From contig OU612066.1 of the NCBI GenBank assembly GCA_914767715.1, positions 9,615,001-9,679,000 of the forward strand: 64,000 bases of DNA. Direction: 5' to 3'. Shown here in pieces: positions 26,401 to 38,300 of this stretch. Position numbers and translations under genes: made by a program. Source of the stretch: Membranipora membranacea (Eukaryota; Bryozoa; Gymnolaemata; Cheilostomatida; Membraniporidae). Under the pieces are notes generated by a model that saw only the letters and a program-made list of their open reading frames with translations, ran no database searches and was not told where the DNA came from. How positions within the stretch are numbered: position 1 is the stretch's first letter; each line of letters starts with the position of its first letter.

Positions 26401-29400
26401 TTTATCATTGAGAATTTAGGAATTGGGTATGAAAATTTAAGTTTCAGAGCACTTAAAGCCATTTTTTCGGAAAAACTTTCATGGCACACTATGTGGAACA
26501 CCTGTAGGTATTTTCACTTGCAGCCATTGGAAAAATTTTCTATGTTTTCCCATGAAAATAAGCCAAAGCCCCAACCGCAAACACATCATTGTGATGAAAA
26601 TAAATTACCGGGCTAGCTTGTTTTTTCTACTGCCACTTGCCAGCCATATAGGCTGCGTCCTGTCTCTCTTACTCATATGTTACACATTCAATGGGTTTAT
26701 TTTATTTTTGATTAAATGAAGTACGAGTAGCCTGTGAACAAGCGATCGGAGGTGTAAAAGTTAGCAGCTTGCCTCATTTTCAGTCACAGTGTACATAATG
26801 TCAAGATTCAGATTTGCTCTCCAGATAACATTACTTTATTGAGGGTATTATTATAAGCTTTTTTGTTTCTTATGTCAAAGAAGATCAATTAAGATTGGTG
26901 CTTAAATCAGATGTGGTGCTACTGTCAGCCGTCATTGCTCATAAGATCACTTTCTGGTTACCTCTCTTATATTTTTATAGCATCAATCCATTTCTGACAG
27001 AGAATCACAGCTGTATGAAATGCTAATTCTGGTCATTTCAAAGGATTGAACACTACTACACTAATCCCCCTTCCCTCAAAACTATGCAAACAAATGCACA
27101 TGTATACGTCAACTGCCAGTGCATTTACTGGAGTATATACAAAATATTATGTATGATGCTGAAGTTGCCATCTCAACTAATTTACAAACACAAACCAACA
27201 ACCATAGTCATAATAATCATACAAAATTGTATCAAACATCCACAACGACCGCTCTGAAGCAAATGGTCCCTTATTTCAAGTATGGTGAGAAATCAGAAAT
27301 ATCCGTCAACTTAAAATGTCACATTAGTGAGTCTTTGTTCTGAAAAATCTGGAGTTTGTCTGGATAGTTTTCCATTCAAAGATTTACTTGATACTCAGCA
27401 ACTTATCCAAAAAGTTTGTTACAAAATACATTCATTTATATGCTTTCAAAACCTGCTGTGTATGGTTGAATGGTTTTGCGAATTCAAAAACTAGAGGACA
27501 CCACCGGGGAGGAAATTTAGAGCTTTAGATGACATAGCCAAATCTAAACGCCGAATCTTAGTCAGAACCGTATGCAAATTGCTTCTGCAAATGGCGGAAC
27601 TTAGCGGCCGACTTTTAACCTCCAGTCAGCTTTTCCACAAGCTATGTGTACACCTTATACTGAACAAATAACATTAACTCACTTGATGGATAATATATGA
27701 GTAAAAGAGACAGAATCCAACTTATGGTTGAAAGAAACGTGGAAAAAAACAAGCTAGCCCGGTAATTTTTTTTCATCACAATGATGTGTTTGCGGTTGGG
27801 GTTTTGGCTTATTTTCATGGGAAAACATAGAAAAATTTTCCAATGGCTGCAAGTGAAAATACCTACAAGTGTTCCACATGGTGTGACATGAAAATTTTTC
27901 CAAAAAAATGGCTATTAGCGCTCTAAAACATAAATTTTAATGCTCAATTCCTATATTCTCAATGATAACTTATATGATACAGGCACTGGCCATGCACAAC
28001 CAGATTGCGTCGCGTCATGAATTTCGCAATAATTAAGTAGGACGTTTTGAGCACTGCATTGTCCACTCTAGAGTATATAATAACCATATACATATAAATA
28101 CTTATATTATGTTTATGATAATAACTCTATGTGTGTAACGGTCTCGAACCCAGGTCCATATGGCTTTACAGGCAACGCCGCTAAAGCTGATCTATATTGT
28201 CTACAGGCCCAACTAGTTGGTCCAAGTGGCGCGATGGTAGTCATTGCCTATATGTATGTGGACCCGGGTTCGAATCCCACCCAGGTCTGAATTTTGATCA
28301 TCATCTTATCTGTGTGATTATCAGTGTATTAACTAATAATCACACATAATGTCTATGCCACATGTCTATGGCTGTGACATACCCCAGGGGAAACATCCGC
28401 TTATTCCCAATGCCGATTGAAGGCAATCACCCTGGAAGTTTGAGAGGCCATAACTTCCTCAATATTTGGATTCTAAAGCTGAAAATCGCTCACATGATAG
28501 AATAAAATATGGAGAATAAGACTACTAAGAATACAAAAGAGCAGCCTCAAACTAAGTCTTTAACAACAAATTCGACGAAAAGAGTTTTTTTCATTTTCTT
28601 GGTATTCTATGGTGCACTTGAACTGACCTGAACAAGCTTTTACAACTGCCATATTAATAGCCATGGGTCATTGAACCGATAAACCATGACAATACATTCT
28701 AACTGTTGTCTGTTCAAAACTAATAATTGGGTCAAGAAGTCAAACACTATATACTGCAGCGGCGATCTATGACCTAGCGCTGTCAACTGGACCTTCAACA
28801 AACCAAGTTCACCTGACAGGAAGGCAAATATGAAGTCTATTCATGATTATTTTTTATTTCTATGGATGGATGTGTTGGACCTCCTCTATTTCTTCTGGCG
28901 TGTTGTACAAACCAAATTTGTGTGGAGACTCAATGGTGAGTGTTTTTTGTCAACTACTGTGTAGCTAAAGCATGAGTCAAAGCTGCTGTATTTAGATCTT
29001 CATAGATTTAAAACAAGTTTAGATTTGGATTTAAATCAACCTGAGAATCTCAGAGAGATGAAAGTCGGCTTGAATTATTCAAAGTTAGTCATGGTGAATG
29101 TGTAGGCCACAGACAATCTTCTGCAGACTTTCATTTTCATTTTTTAAAGGTGTGGCTGCAAAGCTTGAAGATATCAGACATGGTAGGGAGACGGTTCGAA
29201 CAGCTCAAGTTCTCAGGGTTGTATACAGACAGCCGTATGTTATGGACCTACGACCTGACTCAATGTGTACACTGCATGAAGAGTTTGCTCCTGCAAGCAT
29301 AGTGTTGCGCCCAAACGTTCTTTTTCAGACAATTGGAAAGAGTTACGTGACTTTTCTTGAGTTTGATCCAGATTTTGATATTTTAAATGTACGCAAAAAC

Positions 29401-32366
29401 CCGATACTCGTTTTCGCCCTACCTGCCTCAAACAGGCACATTACTATTCCGTGATCTGTGTTTGATGAGCTTATCGCTCCGCTAGACAGTGGAAAAGATA
29501 GGGAAGTTGTTTGGTTGTTCCACATGTTGAGATGCGGGTCAACAGTTTGGTCACAAATCTTCAACGCTCTCCCAAAGTGGACAGTATTCTCTGAACCGGC
29601 AACTATGTGGCAAACACTATGTTATGGCCATGACCATACAGACATTACCGCCTTCTCCAAAACTCAAGAGTTTGAGGATGTTGTTGTTGCTTACATCAAA
29701 TCTTTCATAAATGTTGTACCAAAAGACAACTCAATTCTATGGCGGGAGTGTGGAATCCTAACAGATCAACTCATTCCAGTCATACAAAAGCGATTCCCTA
29801 AGCATAAAATCATGTTCAGTTATCGCAATGTGTTGCCAAACGCAAATTCATGGTACAAAATCCATGAATTTACCATGTCATTACATCGAAAGCGCTTGTA
29901 TTTAATGCGCAGAGACGGAGGAAATCCACAACTAGCAGGGGAACAGAGAATAGGCAGGCTTGTTTGGTCATCTGGATCTACCAACGAATTCTGGCAGCAA
30001 GTCATAAACCAGGCCAACCTACAGAGGTTTTTGAATGGTATGTCACTATGTCGGCATCAAAGGTCAAGTCAATTCAAGAGTATCAACAGGCAGGAAATAC
30101 AATCAAATGTGTCCATCATGACTGCCATATCAAGAACCGAGATGAGTACATCGGTAAAGTGTTTTCTTATCTGGGTATCTCCTCTGAACTGGTAGAGACT
30201 GCTGTAAAAACTATGGAGCTTGATAGCCATGGAGGACTGGTCTTCAGTAGAGAAAAACAGGTCAAGGTCGATGGTTGGCAGAGAGATGAAGACCAAGTGA
30301 AGAGGTGCAACAAAGTTCTCAAAATCTTTGGATTGCCTGATTTGAACTCTGGAATGCTTTTAAATGACACCTTTTAGTCATTTGGTCCCAATGGTCGTTT
30401 TTAGAATGAATATGGGCAAAGAAATTAAAAAAAAACAATTTAACTGAATTTGTTGACTTATTGTCGGATTTTCTTTTGTTTTTTCAGCGAAGTTATGCTT
30501 TTAGTAGAATCAAACAATGTTCACTAAGGAAGTGTAGTAAGTTTTGTTGGAAAATCTTTTCAGACATCTGGTATGATAATAAAACTCTTGTGATATAGTG
30601 AAATCATCCACATTCATATCAACTGACGGTGAATAGTGGTTACAGTGGTAGACAGTATAACATATATGTGATACATTGTAACAAGACTATGACATTGTGT
30701 ATCTAATGGATCGCAAATATAAACTGCAACCATCAAAGTAATTGAACTATAGCTACATTCAGCTCAAAACATGAATGCTCCAGTTGAGCGGTGCTTTTGT
30801 AGCCTGGTTAGACTATTAATACAGCAAAATATTCAGTGATATTTTCATCTCGATTATCTATAATTTGTGTGGCTAGGAGATTTAGAGAGAAAATTGTCCT
30901 TCCTCATTGCATTGAAGTCCATCATAATTTATGGCTCTTACTTGCTTTACCAGCTAAACCACAATGCCACATTTGATCGGGATTTTTATAGGTTGAGCTA
31001 TGGCTATCTATCGGAACAGTATAGGCCAGCTAAATTGATATGTTTAGGTCATCTCCCAGTCCACGATTGGTTTTTTGAGGCTGAGTGACCAGGTCATATT
31101 GGAATTTTTTGCACACCCTGGGCTGCTACTGCTACAGCTAGTTATGATTTTATATCCTAAGCCATCAAAATCAAGCATCACCAAGGGTCAAACCGATTGA
31201 TTGGGTTATCGACCGTTTGGTATTGATTAGCAAAAATGGGAATGCTTTCAGTGTCAATACTTGTAAACAATCCAACTCTGTGCTATGTGCGAATACTTTC
31301 TTCAGTGAACATGAGTTTTTAGTTGAGTTGTATGCTTAAATTGCACTTGTGTGTCACCCATAGATATAAAAAGGGAGTTACATTGGTCATTGTGTACTCC
31401 TGTCTATCCAATAATATGATAGCTATTTTAGCCTCAGGTCTAGGAATATAAGCATTCTAGACCATAAGGCTGGGTATCACGTGACTGTCAATAATATCTA
31501 TGTTGTCACTAAACACCATGTTATATGCGGATAATTACTCACCATGCGAGACAAGTCCACCAAGTTCTGTCACAACGCCGGACACAAGTGGAAAATAAGG
31601 AGCCCAGCCAACATCTGTGTAATGTACTATCATTATATCATTTTTCTGGTGTTACAAAAAGAATAAATACATATCATTAACCATCTAAGCCGTTTAAGGT
31701 AAAAATAGAAGAATGGGACAGTCTATTAACCTAAAACTAAATCATAACAGAACTATTGAGTTCTGTGATAGAATAACGATATACTGCCACTGATACGACA
31801 TCAGAGACTAGCAATAAGCATCAGCCATCAAACACTCTAAATCACACACCAGCCATCTATCCCCAACCATCAAACACCAGCCATCTAACACCCTCAATTA
31901 AACAACACCAACCAAACACCCGCCATCAAACACCCACCATCAAACACCCACCATCAAACACCCTCCATGAAACGCCCACCATCAAACACCCACCATCAAA
32001 CACCCACCATCAAACACCCTCCATCAAACGCCCACCATCAAACACCCACTATCAAACACCCAACATCAAACACCCACCATCAAACACCTTCCATCAAACG
32101 CCCACCATCAAACACCCACTATTAAACACCCAACATCAAGCACCCACCATCAAACACCCACCATCAAACACCGACCGTCAAACACCAGCCATCAAACACG
32201 AGCCATCAAACACCTGTGATCAAACACTAACCTGTATAGTATGAGCATCTTTTAGAGTTGTCACCACCCTGGCTGTACCTGTTACTTCCCCTATACTAAC
32301 AGGCATACCCTTCAGCTCAACATCTACCTCAGAGTTAACCTGTCCTAAGTTCTCTTCTGAAGGCAG
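20483..32366 (-). CDS. Phosphotransferase exons 33-36: phosphohistidine domain
   Basis: Exons 32232-32366, 31543-31645, 21113-21187 and 20483-20556. They encode LKGMPVSIGEVTGTARVV, IMIVHYTDVGWAPYFPLVSG, VTELGGLVSHG, AVVAREYGIPCIAS and GDTVYLNGSTGTIKR, the full order of the PEP-utilising mobile domain. The 10,355-bp intron 34 (21188-31542) cuts between the catalytic SH and the following Gly. If that intron were retained, a TAA two codons after the splice point would end the protein just past the His. Confidence 0.85.
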
Positions 32367-35300
32367 CTGTAAAATTGCAATGATGATTAATTAGTAATAC
32401 CAGCAACAGCAACCTCTTAAACATAGGGTAAGGGAATAACTGAGAAGACTCAAAGATGTTTTTACGAAATGGGTAGCTATCGTGTAATTGCGCTTCTGAT
32501 AAATATCATAGCGGTATTGCAGTTATATGACATACAATCCCCTAAATATCTTGTGAGCAGTCAAGATATATTCATGTTTGATCTTAGATAAGTGTTTGAT
32601 AATTTATTGTTTGGTGGCTTACCGGTTCTGGACGCCCTTTACAAAATCGAGGGAATTTCATTTTTCTCATTTTTTCATATATCCGCTTTCTTTTAGTAGC
32701 CCTACAAATACAGATCAATTGGGACCAGTTTGATAACCTGCCCTACCGAAATCAATTTATGACATCAAAATGTAACAGCAATAAACATTACCATTATACA
32801 TGTACACACAATAATACAATATTTTGCAGATGATATATTGGGATAAATTGACACTCAGGTATAGACAACTCTTAAAGTGCGGGTCAAACAGTTCGGACTT
32901 TGACCTGAGCCAGGGGGTTCGGGGTAAACATACTACGTACCTTACCATGGGTGTGTTTAATGGGCATACTTAATAGTAGAGTGATTGATGTAAAGATAAT
33001 GGCTGATTAAAGAAAAAAGTTGATATAAAGCAAACAGTTTTTTAAGCTAATTTCAAATTCACTTTGAACTTTGTAAATTTTATCAGTACTTACCTGCTTA
33101 TGAGTTGACCATTCCTAGTTTTGAGCATTTGGGAAATTTCAGAATGTGTGAAGAAGAAGACCAGGTCCTCAGAAGGTAAATAACCCTGCAAATTAGTGAA
33201 GTGATAGAAAGCAGCTCAAAGATACCCAATATTACCCATTTTCCACCCTGGATTCATGATAGGAAGCAGTTGTGGCATTTTCTCAGCAGTAACCTCAGTA
33301 CGGGTATCAAAGCAGGGACAAAAATGAATAATATTAAACATATTATATAAGACGATACAAAATGCCAGTAGTTGACTAGGGTGCATGCATAAGACTTTTG
33401 AAAAGCAGGCCTGGCCATCAAATCATCCCTTTTTTGGGATGGTGAGGATGCGTGATGGGCAATAGGTGCACCAGGAGTTGTGGGTTCGAGTCCCATGTCT
33501 AGCTAGATTGATTGTTCCTAGCCCCAATACCCTCAGGTGTGACTATTTGTGTGTTTTTGTGTACCCATTTTCCGACTGACTCATCAATACATAATAAGTG
33601 CATGTATGGAAAATAAGAAGATGAGCGAGAAACACCACTTATCAAGCATGTCAAGATTGATTTACCAGCACCATGTGTGTTTTATTTCCTCCAGAGCAGA
33701 AAGAATAGAAAATCATTTACACTTCACCCAAGATCAGCCAGTTGTTTTAAAGCTGCTTTTATGAAGACCACTAAATAAAAGTTGAGCCCAAAGAAGCAAT
33801 TTACTTACACTATAATAACTTCACTTTCAATAGAATAACTGATTGTTATCAAAGGCATGAACAGGAGGTACTATGTAAGCGCTTGTTGAATAAATGACTT
33901 TACTGTCTTTGAGAACACTCACTTGTTTATGCATCAGCTCTCCAAGACGCCAGTAGGCAAGTTTGACTTTACAGATCGACTTCACCAGCAGTGACTGAAT
34001 AACAAAATCTAATAATGTGTTTGCCTGAAGATTGCATATAAACTATAGGCCTATGATGTGAGTGATAGAGCCTTGAGAACAAGGACACTTCGTTCCAATA
34101 TTTACTTGGATTTCGCACAGAATATATTACGTAAGAGAGTCAGCAGTGTCTTATCAGTCTAGAGACCAGAAGAGATAAGTAACCTAGTAGCGAGTTGATT
34201 TGCCAATATGCCAAGTGAGGAAATATTAGGTCCAACAGGTATGAAACAACGCCCGGCAACCAGAGAGTTGATCTCTTACATATTTTACCATTTCTACTAA
34301 ATAACTACAAAATGGCCGCTCACCTTGCCGATTTCTCTCCTGTTGACAGCGTGTTTAGCTTTAGGTAACACCCATTTGATGAATTTCTTTGCTCCATCTT
34401 TAATGTCAGACTGTAGATTACTGACAACCTCGTCAACACTTTTATTCGGGCAGGTCTGATGCTTTGTTCCGCTGTTCCTAACCATCATCTAACCCAAAGA
34501 CGAAAAATTCATTGGCGAATGATAGGTTGGTGAGACAGTTGGCTTTGTGTTCGATTAACAACATCCGTGGTCTCAAGACGTTGTAGATGAAAATTAAGCG
34601 ATAATATGGGCTAATGTTACATGTGAGAAGATAATATAATAGGATATATTTCGCACAAATCAAAAAGATTAGGAACCATGATCACCGGAAGCAGGTAGCC
34701 AATCAGAGTGCTTTAAAATCCTGAGATTCGACTTTGGAGAGATCAGCTGGTGCTTCAGGGCTGTATGAGCAAAGATGCCCAGTCCGTTGTCAATCCCATA
34801 GTTTACCATGAATGATGTCTATAGATCCTTACCTGTAGTGTATCGATAAGACCAGATGGATCCTGCTCCCAACATTTCTCATACAGCTCCATCTAAGAAC
34901 AATAAAATGAGCAGCATTTATTTTTGGTTAACAATATCTATGTGGTTGAAAGTGGTTTGTTGAACCCAAATTGTGTTAAAATCATATCGATTAGTAAAAT
35001 AGTCGATAAACGATTACTTACCTCTCCAACTGACCGATGTCCAAATAACTCAATAAATTCCATGAATGCAGATCTGATAGCAGAATTTGTGTCCGCCGAT
35101 ATGAGGAGATTATGAGCTTCAGACTGTTCTGCAATCACAAATTTCTCACTCAATTCTGGATCATTCTTTATGGCAGCAGCTAGCTCCTGCAGAATAAAAA
35201 ATAATGTTTCAACCAGCCCTGAATGTTTCGACAAAATCTAGATGCATTTAATTGCAATCGATTGCATCTATATTTTTCCTCAAAACGTCGCGTACCAAAC

Positions 35301-38300
35301 AAAGCTTCAATGAAAATACGTTAGCAAACAGGAGTTCATACCTGGGTTGCACTGTTCCAATCTCAATGGTAAATGGGCTGCCTGAAATATTTCTCTACTT
35401 GTGAAGGTTCATTACAAAGTGTTTTTTTTATCACTTCATTGTCATCAACATCATCTTGAAAAGATGTTTTACATGATGTGACATAAAAAAAAAGTAGTGC
35501 AATTCAAAAAGCAAACATCCTTTTCGAGGAGTAATACTCGTGTCCCCTACTTTATTTATAAATTATAGCATATTTCTCCTGGTTGGAATCCATGAAGCCT
35601 GATCCAAAATAACGCCGTTGTTTACAAAAATGAATAAAAGTGTATATGGTAAAACTCACAAACAATGTCATCCCTTAGAATTTCAAAATTTTGGGGAAAT
35701 AAGAATCAAACCTACCTCCAGTTTCTCTGGTACACCTGCACTGAGAACTTCAGACAGATTACAGCCAAGTAGAGAGGCGATGTCACTGTAGTGTTTAGTC
35801 TCCCATTCTGAACAAAATCATTCAATTTATATGTTTATACAATGAAACGTCTCTGTCTCTGCTTAAGTCGCTTCAGCAAAAAAAAACAGCGTTACATGTC
35901 GACGACATTACATAAAGCACGAGGCTATGAGGAAAGGATGAGTATTGTTTGGTGTTGGGAGAATGTTATATTTATAGCCATGCACAACAATAGGAGTGAT
36001 GTCCAACTCGACGCCAGGACAAATGACAATGGCTCAAAACAGGACCATACATTCCTCATCACAGTTCATGTTTCTGGCAAATGTGATCCCTGGAATGCCT
36101 AAAATTGAGGCTTACTTGGTTCTCCTTTGGTAAGTATGCCCATTAAGAGCTGAGAATAAATCGCTGACTCTGCAGACATAGGCATATCCAGTATAAACAT
36201 CTACAAAACATGAGACAAATATCACTGACTGAGTGAGAGGTCAAAGCTTGCAGATCGCTTTTTTGTTCTTATTCAGCTTCGGAAATGTGGGACCCAACGT
36301 GCAAATTGTTTTTCTTATTCTAAAACCTTTTCTTTTAGTATTCTCTTTTACACCACTCAGTCCTGCATGTCTTGGGGTTCAAAAGCTTATCATTTTCCAC
36401 ACAGCTGACAACAGGGGAGGTTCATCATCTAATCGCAAAAAGTTCATTTCCATTTGAGTAATATCCTATTGTTGAGATGACAGACAAATGAACTGGCCAA
36501 TCAGGAGAAAGCAAATTATTGTTGATTCAGGTGTGTCACTGGTTAAATTCTGTCCTATTTATTTCAAATGAATATTATGTGTATAGATCGCTATATCAGG
36601 CCATTATGTTGAACGCATATATGTTTTTTTGCTGAGAGAACACCACAATTTTTCATGATTTTGAATAGAGGAGTGAAAAACAGTACTGTACTGATTAATA
36701 GCATGCAAGGTGAGCAGCAACTCCAAAGTTGGATGAGGTCAACTTGTGGACAAGTTCCTATATTCCTCATTATGAATATTTATATCTGCAGAACGTCTGT
36801 GCTCGATCGACACGATGAACAGCAAAAATTTAAAAATCTCATTTGGGATTTCCTACAACTTGACAAAGTTTGGAATATCGGTCTTACATCTCTGACTAAT
36901 ATCAATGCTTCCTCTATATACTGATACATCTGGTGACAGTCTTCAGTGTGAGGAGTTCGCAGTGACTCCATAGCAGGTGCCCGCTTAGTCATGTTAGCAT
37001 ATCCTCTCCAAGTAGTCTAAAATAATGAGAGTAGATGTGATCATTGATATGAATTTATGGATCAGTTTTAAAATACATATTGTGGATATTTGTTGAGATG
37101 TGCCACCAGAATAAAACTTTGTGTCAGGATCTACATAAAGCTATAAATCTTGCAGCTTTTATGTTATGCATTGTTTGACAACCCAGTAAAAACCTTCAAA
37201 AACTCAGGCAAGTTGCATGACCAGAGTTTACATGGTTCAGCTATAATATATTCTGAACTCAATCAATCAAAGATGAGAAATGCGGTCCAGCAACCATACA
37301 TGAAAAGCCATAAATGCTTGCTCATGGTCAGATATGCTTCCGCATCCATTTAATATATATCAGTGGGTGTGATGAGCGGAGATAAATTGATATTCGATGA
37401 CAAGGTTAGATAACCCTTGAACAAAATTTCAACACAATGATTATTATAACACTCATCTCAGCCTACCCATAATAAGGCGAAACCGTGAAGAAATCGCTGA
37501 TAGAAAGGACTCGAAGGTGTAAAAGATATTGTGTCCTCATCGGTCATCTCCTCGATGAGATGTCCGGCTAAAGCCAACTCCATCACCTTACGATTAGCCA
37601 CCACACTCTTTCCATCATGATTACTCTCAAACATCTAAAAGACCAGTAAAAACAGTGAGTGAATGGCAAAAAATTACTACATCAAGACGGGAATTGCAAA
37701 CACATAAGGTGCCAATCATCGATGTTATGATCCCTGTTTCAACTAGTTAAGTGTCCATGGTCCAACACTAAACATTGCAATATCGTATCCTCCTATGTAA
37801 TAGAGCTTTCACAGATGTTATATTCCCAAAGTCGCTGAAAACCTACCCGACTAACTATACTGCGTTCAGAGTTAGCCAAGGGGCAGGCAATTTCCAATTT
37901 ACTCATAAACTGTAGTATTCACCCTTGTAATGTCTATTATTGAATAGTGGTGGTAATGGATGATGGTTAAATGTAACTAGGCCATGTCAAGTTTGAAACT
38001 ATTTTCCTATTCAGTTGAGAACTTCTGCTTTTAAGCTTTTCTCCATTGTTATTCATAGCCAAAAAATTGTACAGCCTGATATTTTGTATATGAGTTCAAA
38101 TCTACATATAAAATATATAAAAGTGGTGCAATATTGTGAATGGCACTTGAGTGAGTTGGGGAGTCTAATTTACACACCCATGCAAAATGCTCCATTTTGT
38201 CAATTGTAATTAAGCTACATATACTAACTTCCCAGCCCCATATCAATCCTTTACTCATTATAGGCAACTTTAGAAAGTACTCACATGAACACTGAGAAAC

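Noticed and set aside
28219-28290. tRNA gene
   Set aside because: Box A- and B-like sequences are present but the acceptor stem does not pair, and a mirrored copy sits beside it; a SINE explains it better.
29452-29454. In-frame TGA in SF as selenocysteine
   Set aside because: Paralogues have Arg (CGA/CGT) at this position and a second lesion shifts the frame downstream; a nonsense mutation is simpler.
31800-32231. CRISPR array
   Set aside because: The 14-bp units are directly adjacent with no unique spacers; this is a minisatellite.
33254-33496. Minus-strand ORF starting MGLEPTTPG
   Set aside because: This peptide is a familiar artefact of reading tRNA-derived SINEs; the box B GGTTCGAGTCC lies on the other strand.
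36780-36887. Extension of phosphotransferase exon 24 past its donor
   Set aside because: The GTAAGAC donor at 36887 joins in phase to exon 25, and the read-through part ends in unrelated sequence.
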